A DNA stretch of 8,978 nt. Source: Streptosporangiaceae bacterium. GTDB taxonomy: Bacteria; Actinomycetota; Actinomycetes; Streptosporangiales; Streptosporangiaceae. The notes beneath the pieces are model-generated. The model had not been told where the DNA came from. It saw only the letters and a list, made by a program, of their open reading frames with translations, and ran no database searches. Shown piece by piece: positions 1 to 6,012 of the stretch (positions are counted from its first letter, which is position 1; each line of letters begins with the position of its first letter). The translations under genes were made by a program, and so were the position numbers. The stretch spans positions 1-8,978 of the forward strand of contig JASHXW010000500.1 of NCBI GenBank assembly GCA_030043395.1. The letters run 5' to 3'.

Positions 1-2292
1 CAGAGCGAGCACCTTGGCCACACCCTGCTGCCCAAGCGGATCGCGCTGCCGGTCTTCGCCAGCGACGCGCTGTCCTCCGTGGCCTATGCCACCCAGGAAA
101 TCCTCATCGTGCTCTCGCTCGGCGGCCTCGCGCTGCTGCACTACACGCCCTACATCGGGGCGGCGGTAGGCCTGCTGATGCTAGTCGTCGTCGCCTCCTA
201 CCGGCAGAACGTCCACGCCTATCCCTCCGGCGGCGGCGACTACGAGGTAGCAAGCACCAATCTCGGCCCGAAGGTCGGCCTGGCGGTCGCCAGCGCGCTG
301 ATGGTCGACTACACCTTGACGGTCGCCGTCTCGGTGTCCGCCGGCGTGGCCAACCTCGCGTCCGCCGTCCCTGCGCTCGACTCGCACGTCGCGGTGATCT
401 CCGTGGCAATCGTCGCCGTGATCGCCGTGATGAACCTGCGCGGGGTGCGCGAGTCGGGAACCGCGTTCGCGATTCCCACCTACGCCTTCATAGGCGTCGT
501 CGGCCTGCTGATCATCTGGGGCATGACCAAGGTCGCGCTCGGCCATCCGCCGGTTGCCGCAAGCGCCCACCTGGCCATCCCGGCCCAGACCAAGTACACG
601 GGCTTCCTGCTGCTCTTCCTGCTGCTACGCGCCTTCTCCTCGGGCTGCACAGCGCTCACCGGGGTCGAGGCGATCAGCAACGGGGTGCCCGCGTTCCGCA
701 AGCCCAAGAGCAAGAACGCGGCGACGACGCTCGCGCTGCTTGGCCTGATCGCGGTGTCCATGTTCGCCGGCGTCACCGCGCTAGCGCTGATCAGCCATGT
801 GCACATGGTGGCCACCGACGTCCACGAGCGGACCACGATCGCGCAACTCGGACGGGCGGTCTTCGGCGACAACTCGCCGCTGTTCTACCTGCTGCAGCTG
901 GTCACCGCCCTGATCTTGGTGCTCGCGGCCAACACGGCGTTCAACGGCTTCCCCGTCCTTGCCTCCATCCTGGCCAGGGACGGCAACATGCCCAGGCAGA
1001 TGCACAACCGCGGGGACCGGCTCGCGTTTAGCAACGGGATCCTGCTGCTGTCGGGCTTCGCGATCTTGCTGATCGTGGTCTTCAACGCCTCGCCGACCCG
1101 CCTCATCCAGCTCTACATCATCGGCGTCTTCGTATCGTTCGTGTGCAGCCAGACAGGCATGATCCGGCACTGGAACCGTCACCTTCGCCTCACCACTGAC
1201 CCGAAGCTCCGGCGGCACATGAAGCGCACGCGGGTGATCAACACCATCGGCGCGTGCTTCACGGCCGTCGTGCTCGCGATCGTCCTGGTGACCAAGTTCG
1301 TCAACGGCGCATGGATCGTCGTGGTGGCGATGCCCGCGATCTGGCTCACGATGCGAGCGATCAACCGGCACTACGGCAGGGTCGCCGTCGAGCTGACCCC
1401 GCGTGACGACGAGGTCGTCACGCTCCCGTCTAGCAACCGGGCGATCATCTTGGTGTCCAAGCTGCACCTGCCGACCCTGCGAGCTGTTGCCTACGCCCGC
1501 GCGACGCATCCGAGCCACATCGAGGCGATCACGGTCAGCGTGGACGATGCGGAGACCGGCCGGCTGCGCGAGGAGTGGGAGCGCGCCGGCCTGCCCGTTC
1601 CGCTGACCGTCGTCGCTTCGCCCTTCCGTGACATCACCGGCCCGGTCGTGTCCTACGTGAGCCGGATGCGCCGGGAGAGCCCGCGCGACGTCGTCACCGT
1701 CTACATTCCCGAGTACGTCGTCGGTCACTGGTGGGAGCAGCTCCTGCATAACCAGAGCGCGCTGCGGCTGAAGGCACGGCTACTGCTCCAGCCTGGCGTG
1801 ATCGTCGCCAGCGTGCCTTACCAGCTCAGCTCGGCGAGCACGGCGGGCAAGGCAGCGAGAGGTTCCCTGCCAGCTCCCGGGCTCGACAGCCCGCACCATG
1901 GAATCGGCGCCAGGTTGCGCGAGCACATCGCCTCTAGCCCGGAGAAGCTCCAGGCACGGGAGCTGCAGGCGCACGTGGCCGACGCCCGAGCCACGCCCAT
2001 CGACAGCGTCCCCGACCGCCAGCACGCCGTCATCTCCGGCACGCTGCGCACCGTCACGGTCAGGCCACAGGGCAGCAGCCCGACGCTGCAAGCCGAACTA
2101 TGGGACGGCTCAGGCAGCATCAGGCTGGTCTGGCTTGGGCGCCGGAGCATCCCCGGCGTCGAGCCGGGCCGGCGCATCATCGTCCGCGGCCGGATCACCC
2201 AGCAGCGCGGCGAGCGGACCTTGTTCAACCCGCTTTACGAGCTACGTGCGCCCGGAGGCGATACCGCCGACCCGGCGCACGTAAACCGGTAG
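1..2292 (+). CDS. KimA-like potassium transporter (APC superfamily) fused to a C-terminal OB-fold domain, 5' partial
   Basis: The frame is open from base 1, so the true start lies upstream; the GTG at 79 falls inside the conserved first membrane helix and is not the start. In window numbering (763 residues visible), residues 1 to about 455 form the hydrophobic APC core of about 12 helices. About 475-612 is a soluble domain ending in HNQSALRLKARLL and SVPYQLSS, as in Bacillus subtilis KimA. KimA is a high-affinity proton-coupled potassium importer in the cytoplasmic membrane. From memory of its structure, the potassium ligands D36, Y43, D117, Y118, T121, S125, T230 and E233 correspond to D22, Y29, D103, Y104, T107, S111, T220 and E223 here, all conserved. 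After a linker, residues about 651-750 resemble the standalone actinobacterial OB-fold protein of the Rv2694c type. Many databases call the family simply APC or amino-acid permease. Potassium transport is strongly suggested, not proven. The 3' end overlaps the convergent kdpE-like gene. Confidence 0.9.
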   Translation, partial: QSEHLGHTLLPKRIALPVFASDALSSVAYATQEILIVLSLGGLALLHYTPYIGAAVGLLMLVVVASYRQNVHAYPSGGGDYEVASTNLGPKVGLAVASALMVDYTLTVAVSVSAGVANLASAVPALDSHVAVISVAIVAVIAVMNLRGVRESGTAFAIPTYAFIGVVGLLIIWGMTKVALGHPPVAASAHLAIPAQTKYTGFLLLFLLLRAFSSGCTALTGVEAISNGVPAFRKPKSKNAATTLALLGLIAVSMFAGVTALALISHVHMVATDVHERTTIAQLGRAVFGDNSPLFYLLQLVTALILVLAANTAFNGFPVLASILARDGNMPRQMHNRGDRLAFSNGILLLSGFAILLIVVFNASPTRLIQLYIIGVFVSFVCSQTGMIRHWNRHLRLTTDPKLRRHMKRTRVINTIGACFTAVVLAIVLVTKFVNGAWIVVVAMPAIWLTMRAINRHYGRVAVELTPRDDEVVTLPSSNRAIILVSKLHLPTLRAVAYARATHPSHIEAITVSVDDAETGRLREEWERAGLPVPLTVVASPFRDITGPVVSYVSRMRRESPRDVVTVYIPEYVVGHWWEQLLHNQSALRLKARLLLQPGVIVASVPYQLSSASTAGKAARGSLPAPGLDSPHHGIGARLREHIASSPEKLQARELQAHVADARATPIDSVPDRQHAVISGTLRTVTVRPQGSSPTLQAELWDGSGSIRLVWLGRRSIPGVEPGRRIIVRGRITQQRGERTLFNPLYELRAPGGDTADPAHVNR
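1951..2250 (+). other. OB-fold domain fused to the transporter
   Basis: This domain segment covers residues about 625-724 counted from the GTG at 79. It reads like the small OB-fold proteins that stand alone in other actinobacteria: a short helical lead-in (KLQARELQAHV), then beta strands with VISGTLRTVTVRP, LQAELWDGSGSIRLVWLGRR, IPGVEPGR and the closing NPLYEL. The lead-in helix and strand pattern appear complete. No stop codon, frameshift or ribosome-binding site separates it from the permease. A TTG near 1915 is in frame but lacks a Shine-Dalgarno sequence. OB folds of this type are usually annotated as nucleic-acid binding, but the ligand here is unknown. Confidence 0.8.
2235..2292. other. 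58-bp tail-to-tail coding overlap of transporter and kdpE-like gene
   Basis: The plus-strand transporter ends with TAG at 2290-2292, and the minus-strand response regulator ends with TAA at 2235-2237. The regulator's conserved wing ends at GYRF (about 2283-2294). Its last 15 residues lie wholly in the overlap and look like unconserved extension. The transporter residues after NPLYEL are likewise the complement of that tail. There is no room for a bidirectional terminator between the two genes, so their transcripts must overlap antisense at the 3' ends. Confidence 0.9.
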
Positions 2293-2948
2293 CCCATTCC
2301 CGGCTCGGTCAGCAGGCAACGCGGCTTGGACGGATCGCGTTCCAGTTTCCTGCGCAGGTGGGCCATGTAGACGCGCAGGTAGTTGCCTTCGGTCTGGTAC
2401 TCAGGTCCCCAGACCTCCGCCAGGAGCTGGCGCTGCGTCACCAGCTTCTCGCGGTGCCTGACCAGCACTTCTAGCAGCTGCCATTCGGTCGGCGTCAGGC
2501 GCACGTCACAGTCGCCGCGCCGGACGCGCTTGGCCGCCAGGTCCACGGTGAAGTCCGGCCCTGCCACTACCGGTTCATCGGGCGCCGGAGCGGCCCGGCG
2601 CACCGCGGCCCGGATCCTGGCCAGCAGCTCCCCCATCCCGAACGGCTTGGTCACGTAGTCGTCGGCGCCCGCATCCAGCGCGGCGACCTTCTTCGCCTCG
2701 TGACCTGCCGCTGACAGCACGATGATGGGCACGGATGTCCATCCCCGGATTCCCCTGATCACCTCCGTGCCGTCCATGTCAGGCAGCCCGAGGTCCAAAA
2801 TCAACACATCCGGGTGCTCCCTGGTCATCATGGCCAGCCCGGTCGTCCCGTCAGCCGCCGTGCTGACGTCGTACTTGTGCGCGGACAGGTTGATCCGCAG
2901 CGCCCGCAGGATGGGCACCTCGTCGTCGATGACGAGCACCCGCGTCAT
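2235..2948 (-). CDS. kdpE: KdpE-like OmpR-family response regulator
   Basis: The product is a 237-residue cytoplasmic transcription factor. Residues 1-120 form a receiver domain with the acidic pair D8-D9, phospho-acceptor D52 in LILDLGLPDMDG, switch residue S79 and K101 in TKPF. Residues about 130-223 form an OmpR/PhoB winged helix (LTPTEWQLLEVL, then LLAEVWG, LRVYMAHLRRKLE and the final GMGYRF). Overall similarity is closest to KdpE, which in Escherichia coli activates kdpFABC at low potassium. It is almost certainly phosphorylated by the kinase encoded just upstream. Its ATG overlaps the kinase's TGA (ATGA, 2945-2948) and no Shine-Dalgarno sequence precedes it, which fits translational coupling. 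The 15-residue tail after GYRF lies antisense to the transporter gene. Membership of the family is certain; the Kdp regulon assignment is inferred from similarity and partner. Confidence 0.9.
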   Translation of the reverse strand: MTRVLVIDDEVPILRALRINLSAHKYDVSTAADGTTGLAMMTREHPDVLILDLGLPDMDGTEVIRGIRGWTSVPIIVLSAAGHEAKKVAALDAGADDYVTKPFGMGELLARIRAAVRRAAPAPDEPVVAGPDFTVDLAAKRVRRGDCDVRLTPTEWQLLEVLVRHREKLVTQRQLLAEVWGPEYQTEGNYLRVYMAHLRRKLERDPSKPRCLLTEPGMGYRFTCAGSAVSPPGARSS

Positions 2949-4954
2949 GACTCGGCCGCCATGGCCGAGCCCGTCGGCGCGCTGTCGGCCGCGGGAAGCG
3001 CGACGCGCATGGTCAGGCCCCCGCCAGGAGTGTCAAGCGCGGTGACAGAGCCGCCCATCGCCGTCAGGAACCCCTTGGCCACAGCCAGGCCGAGGCCGAC
3101 GCCGTTGCCGGTGTTGCGCTCGTCAAGCCGCTCGAACGGCTCGAAAATCCGCTCCTTGACCTCGTCAGGCACGCCGCGGCCGTGATCGACCACGTCAAGC
3201 AGCACGATGCTGCCTTCGCGCCGCGCGGACATCGACGGCGGCCGGCCCGGCGGTGAATGCGCGATCGCGTTGGCGAACAGGTTCGCAAGTACCCGCTCAA
3301 GGAGTCCAGGGTCGGTCCGGACCAGCGGCAGGTCGTCGGGCACCACCAGCCGCACGTTCATCGAGCTCTCGGCGTCATGGCAGGCGAGGGGCGCTACCTC
3401 GTCTATGGAGGCGGGCCGCAGGAATGGCTCCAGCGACCCCGCCGCCAGCCTGCTCATGTCCAGCAGGTTGCCGATCAGGTCGTTCAGCCGGTCGGCTGAC
3501 TCCTCGATGGTGGCGAGCAGGGCGGCCTCGTCGTCCTCGGAGAGCCGGACCCCGGTCTCGCGAAGCGTGCTGACGCTTGCCTTGATCGAGGCCAGCGGAG
3601 TCCTAAGGTCATGGCTAACTGCCGCCAGCAAGGCGGTGCGCATCCGGTTCCCCTCGGCAAGCGCCTCCGCCTGCGCGGCCTGGGTGCGGAGCCGGTCACG
3701 GTCCAGGGCCGCCGCGGCCTGGGCAGCGAACCCGTCGAGCAGGCGCGGCGTCACCGGCTCTGTCTGCCCGGCCACGGTCAGCCTGAGGTCAGAGCCAGCC
3801 CTGACCCGCGTGCGCGGCGCGGCCGGCTCCGCAGTGCCCGAGTAGGCGACCCGCACCCACTGATCGCCGACGCGCTCAGACAGCTCGGCGCTGCCACCCG
3901 CGGTGACGGTGAGGTGATGCAGGATCGCGGCCGGAGTGTCCTCGCCGCCTAGCACGGTCTGCGCCAGCGCGAGCAGCGCCGCCGCGTCCTCGCGGCTGCG
4001 GGCGGCCTGCACGGCGCGCCGCGCGGCCAGGTGCACGACGCTGCTCACGGTCACCGCCACGGTGATGAAGAGCAGCAGCGCCAGCATGTTGCGCAGGTCG
4101 GCGATCGTGAACGTGTGCAGCGGAGGCGTGAAGAACCAGTTCAGCAGCATGCTGGCGGTTACGGCGGCAAGCACGGCCGGCCAGAAGCCGCCGACGACGG
4201 CGATCGCGACGACGCCGACGAGATAGATGAGGAGGTCATCGGTCAGGCTCAGCGACCGATGAGCAGGCAGCAAGACCGCTGTCAGCAGCGGCAGGATCGC
4301 GACCAGCAAGACGCCGATCAGCTGCCGGCGCCGGTCAAGCCCGCCACGTACCCAGAGCTCGCGCAGCCAGGTGCCGCGGAAGGCACGCCGGCGCTCCGCC
4401 ACCCCAGCCTGCGATGGCGGCTCGGCGAGCATGTCGGCCCCGGCCGGCTCCGGGACGGCAGGCAGCGGGCTCTCGTCGGACACATCCACAATCCACAGTG
4501 TGTATGACGAACTGACCCGGCGCACTAGCCAGCCAGTGCCGAGGCCAGCGAGCGCGCAGACGCTGAGCACGATCGCAGCTCGCAGGCCAAGCTGCCAGGT
4601 CAGTTTTAGCTGGGCGTATGGCGGCCTGCTGAAGCCGGCCACGGTCAGGAAGCCAGCCCCGGCTACAAACAGCGCGCTGCCCGGCTCGGCGAGGAAGCCG
4701 ACCGCCGCGACGATGATCGCGGCCAGCGCAAGGACCCAGCCCTGCGAGACGGCGCCATGGGTTGCTGCCGCGATCGCACCTACCACCAGCAGCGCAGCGC
4801 ACCCAGCGGGCAAGGCATAGGGCGCGGCGAGACGCCCGGTCCGGCGGGAGTCCTGAAGTCGCGCACGATCGCCCAGCCACGGCTCTGGCGGGTCCTGCGA
4901 GCCGAACTCACCCTGCCTTCCCGGTGTCGCGCCCGGGTCTGGAGCATCGGTCAT
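2945..4954 (-). CDS. kdpD: KdpD-like sensor histidine kinase lacking the N-terminal KdpD/USP domains
   Basis: From the ATG at 4954 the product has 669 residues. Residues about 43-145 hold about four hydrophobic segments, followed by a soluble linker (about 146-208). Then comes a DUF4118-type four-helix membrane block (about 211-310, with NWFFTPPLHTF) as in KdpD, and a GAF-like region (about 325-420). The kinase core has the phospho-acceptor H448 in AAVSHDLRTPLASIK, N-box LANLFANAIAHS, G1 box DHGRGVPDE, F-box FEPFERL and G2 box GNGVGLGLAVAKG, all intact. E. coli KdpD has about 900 residues and starts with a KdpD domain (Walker A) and a USP domain. Neither is present here; the extra N-terminal membrane block takes their place. 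A GTG at 5035 would add 27 residues and overlap the upstream stop (GTGA), but only about half of those codons end in G or C, unlike the gene body, so I prefer 4954. Neither start has a clear Shine-Dalgarno sequence. Confidence 0.85.
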   Translation of the reverse strand: MTDAPDPGATPGRQGEFGSQDPPEPWLGDRARLQDSRRTGRLAAPYALPAGCAALLVVGAIAAATHGAVSQGWVLALAAIIVAAVGFLAEPGSALFVAGAGFLTVAGFSRPPYAQLKLTWQLGLRAAIVLSVCALAGLGTGWLVRRVSSSYTLWIVDVSDESPLPAVPEPAGADMLAEPPSQAGVAERRRAFRGTWLRELWVRGGLDRRRQLIGVLLVAILPLLTAVLLPAHRSLSLTDDLLIYLVGVVAIAVVGGFWPAVLAAVTASMLLNWFFTPPLHTFTIADLRNMLALLLFITVAVTVSSVVHLAARRAVQAARSREDAAALLALAQTVLGGEDTPAAILHHLTVTAGGSAELSERVGDQWVRVAYSGTAEPAAPRTRVRAGSDLRLTVAGQTEPVTPRLLDGFAAQAAAALDRDRLRTQAAQAEALAEGNRMRTALLAAVSHDLRTPLASIKASVSTLRETGVRLSEDDEAALLATIEESADRLNDLIGNLLDMSRLAAGSLEPFLRPASIDEVAPLACHDAESSMNVRLVVPDDLPLVRTDPGLLERVLANLFANAIAHSPPGRPPSMSARREGSIVLLDVVDHGRGVPDEVKERIFEPFERLDERNTGNGVGLGLAVAKGFLTAMGGSVTALDTPGGGLTMRVALPAADSAPTGSAMAAES
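2951..2969 (-). promoter_or_regulatory. Inverted repeat at the kdpD-kdpE junction (possible mRNA hairpin)
   Basis: Perfect 7-bp arms CTCGGCC and GGCCGAG flank a 5-nt loop, inside the last codons of the kinase gene and only 2 nt upstream of the regulator's ATG. On the mRNA it would form a short, very GC-rich stem next to the regulator's start, where no Shine-Dalgarno sequence exists. Ribosomes finishing the kinase gene would melt it, so it could enforce coupled translation. Short GC arms also arise by chance in DNA of this composition. Confidence 0.4.
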
Positions 4955-5006
4955 CGTGCTGTCTAGTGGACCGCGGGCGGCAGCCGGTGGCCGTGATCTT
5001 GACGCG

Positions 5007-5035
5007 CTATTAACGCGGGCCGATCGATATTTCAC
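5007..5035 (-). promoter_or_regulatory. Weak candidate promoter for the kdpD-kdpE operon
   Basis: On the minus strand, GTGAAA (5035-5030) and TAATAG (5012-5007) are separated by 17 nt and sit in the most AT-rich patch of the 77-nt gap between the methyltransferase stop and the kinase ATG. Transcription would begin around 5000, leaving a leader of roughly 45 nt. The hexamers match the sigma-70-type consensus only partly (4/6 and 3/6), so this is tentative. Read-through from the upstream methyltransferase gene is also possible. Confidence 0.25.
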
Positions 5036-5922
5036 GCCGCTTTAGCGCGCATGCCCATGACGACCGTGGCCCCGAGCTCATCGTCGGTGGCCAGCGACGG
5101 CTTCAGGCCCGCGGCAGCCAGGGCCGCCAGGGCCGCAGGCGCCTGACCTGAGCTTGTTTCCAGTAGCACGTGACCCCCGGGCCGCAACCAGCCGCTCGCC
5201 TCGGCAGCCACCCGGCGCAGCACGTCCAGGCCGTCCGCACCACCGTCCAGTGCAAGCAGCGGCTCGTGCTCCCTGGCCTCCGGCGGCAGCAATGCGACCT
5301 GTGCTGATGGCACGTAGGGCACGTTCGCGACGAGCACGTCGGTACGTCCGCGCAGCCTGGCGGGCAGCGCGTCGTACAGGTCGCCCAGGTGCACCTGGCC
5401 GCCCACGGCCCCGAGGTTCCGCCGCGCGCATCGTTCCGCTGCGGGCAGCAAGTCGGCCGCGTGCAGCTCGATGCCAGCCGGACCTGGGCCAGGCTCCTCG
5501 CGAACGGCCGTCTCAAGGTGCGCCTGCCCAAGGGACGCCGCGGTCGCCTGTGTCAGCACTGCAAGGCCGATCGCGCCCGAGCCGCAAGCCAGGTCCACGA
5601 CGATCACCTCGCGCCCCGGCAGCGCCTGGGCCTGGCGCACGAACTGCACTGCCCGGCGCACCAGGAGCTCGGTGCGCGGTCGCGGGACGAAGACGCCGGG
5701 CTCGACGGCGACCCGCAGCCCGCAGAACTCCGCCCAGCCGACGACGTGCTCGAGCGGCTCCCCAAGGGCCCGCCGCCTGACCATGCCGTCCAGCTCTTCA
5801 GGCATGCGCGCGGCACTGACGAGCAACTCGGCCTCATGCTCGGCGAAGACGCAGCCAGCCGCGCGCAACTTCGCCACGACAGCCGCCAGCGCGGCTGCGG
5901 AGTCGGAGGTAGCTGTCGACAT
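5032..5922 (-). CDS. PrmC/HemK-related protein-(glutamine-N5) methyltransferase paralogue
   Basis: From the ATG at 5922 this is a 296-residue SAM-dependent methyltransferase. A small N-terminal helical domain (about 1-75, with RRALGEPLEHVVGWAEFCG and VFVPRPRTELLV) precedes a Rossmann domain. That domain has motif I VVDLACGSGAIGLAV (about 108-122), HAADLLPAAERCARRNL after it, and the catalytic-loop motif NVPYVP (about 200-205). True PrmC, which methylates the GGQ glutamine of release factors, has NPPY; the N-V-P-Y form and the sequence around it mark a related actinobacterial paralogue family with unassigned substrate. Between motif I and HAADL there is an extra stretch of about 25 residues (about 124-149) compared with relatives as I recall them. 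The ATG at 5922 is chosen over the TTG at 5940 because GGGAAG lies 6 nt upstream of it. The gene is divergent from pepA and ends 77 nt before the kinase. Confidence 0.85.
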   Translation of the reverse strand: MSTATSDSAAALAAVVAKLRAAGCVFAEHEAELLVSAARMPEELDGMVRRRALGEPLEHVVGWAEFCGLRVAVEPGVFVPRPRTELLVRRAVQFVRQAQALPGREVIVVDLACGSGAIGLAVLTQATAASLGQAHLETAVREEPGPGPAGIELHAADLLPAAERCARRNLGAVGGQVHLGDLYDALPARLRGRTDVLVANVPYVPSAQVALLPPEAREHEPLLALDGGADGLDVLRRVAAEASGWLRPGGHVLLETSSGQAPAALAALAAAGLKPSLATDDELGATVVMGMRAKAA

Positions 5923-5928
5923 GCACTT

Positions 5929-5934
5929 CTTCCC
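5929..5934 (-). promoter_or_regulatory. Ribosome-binding site of the PrmC-like gene
   Basis: GGGAAG on the minus strand lies 6 nt upstream of the ATG at 5922-5920. It lies inside the N-terminal extension that would result from the TTG at 5940, which has no comparable site, so it supports the shorter protein. Confidence 0.55.
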
Positions 5935-5950
5935 GGACAAGGCTGCGCTG

Positions 5951-5973
5951 GACGGGCGAGGCGGGTGCCCGTC
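5951..5973. repeat. Inverted repeat in the divergent prmC-like/pepA intergenic region
   Basis: GACGGGC (5951-5957) and GCCCGTC (5967-5973) are perfect 7-bp arms around a 9-nt centre. The repeat lies midway between the two divergent starts, upstream of both, so an operator role is possible. A second 6-bp pairing (GGCGGG 5960-5965 with CCCGCC 5982-5987) overlaps it, which shows how easily such arms occur in this GC-rich stretch. No known regulator site is recognised. Confidence 0.25.
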
Positions 5974-5994
5974 GCTCGATGCCCGCCAAGCTCA

Positions 5995-6012
5995 GGCACT
6001 AGGCTCAGTGCC
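5995..6012 (+). promoter_or_regulatory. Candidate leaderless promoter and overlapping inverted repeat of pepA
   Basis: TAGGCT (6000-6005) fits the actinobacterial -10 pattern TANNNT. Seven nucleotides separate it from the GTG at 6013, so transcription would begin at or beside the start codon, giving a leaderless mRNA. No Shine-Dalgarno sequence precedes the GTG, which agrees. A -35 match 17 nt upstream (TCGATG, 5977-5982) is weak. The same bases form a perfect inverted repeat: GGCACT (5995-6000), six bases, AGTGCC (6007-6012), ending directly at the start codon. A protein bound there would cover both the -10 and the start of transcription. Confidence 0.45.

Noticed and set aside
79..81. GTG at 79 as the start of the transporter gene
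   Set aside because: The frame is open from base 1 and the 26 residues before it (LLPKRIALPVFASDALSS) are conserved transporter sequence, including the potassium-site aspartate. The gene is cut by the window edge.
781..1749. 322-codon open frame antisense to the transporter gene
   Set aside because: It is rich in D, R, H and G with no recognisable domain, typical of a shadow frame opposite a high-GC gene; the plus strand is a clear transporter.
1898..2284. Plus-strand frame starting ATG at 1898, within the OB-domain region
   Set aside because: It is in a different frame from the OB-fold sequence, and its translation is S/R/A/P-rich without a domain.
4031..4507. 158-codon plus-strand frame inside the kinase gene
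   Set aside because: It is dominated by Q, R, D and H with no domain, opposite the membrane region of the kinase.
4999..5029. Plus-strand TTGACG (4999-5004) with downstream TCGATA as a promoter
   Set aside because: The spacing would be 19 nt with a poor -10, and transcription would run antisense into the methyltransferase gene with no plus-strand gene to serve.
5938..5940. TTG at 5940 as start of the PrmC-like gene
   Set aside because: It adds only MSGKKC, lacks a ribosome-binding site, and its codons overlap the GGGAAG site serving the ATG at 5922.
5389..6012. Upstream in-frame extension of pepA by 208 codons
   Set aside because: This stretch is antisense to the methyltransferase gene, and the aminopeptidase homology begins at the GTG at 6013.
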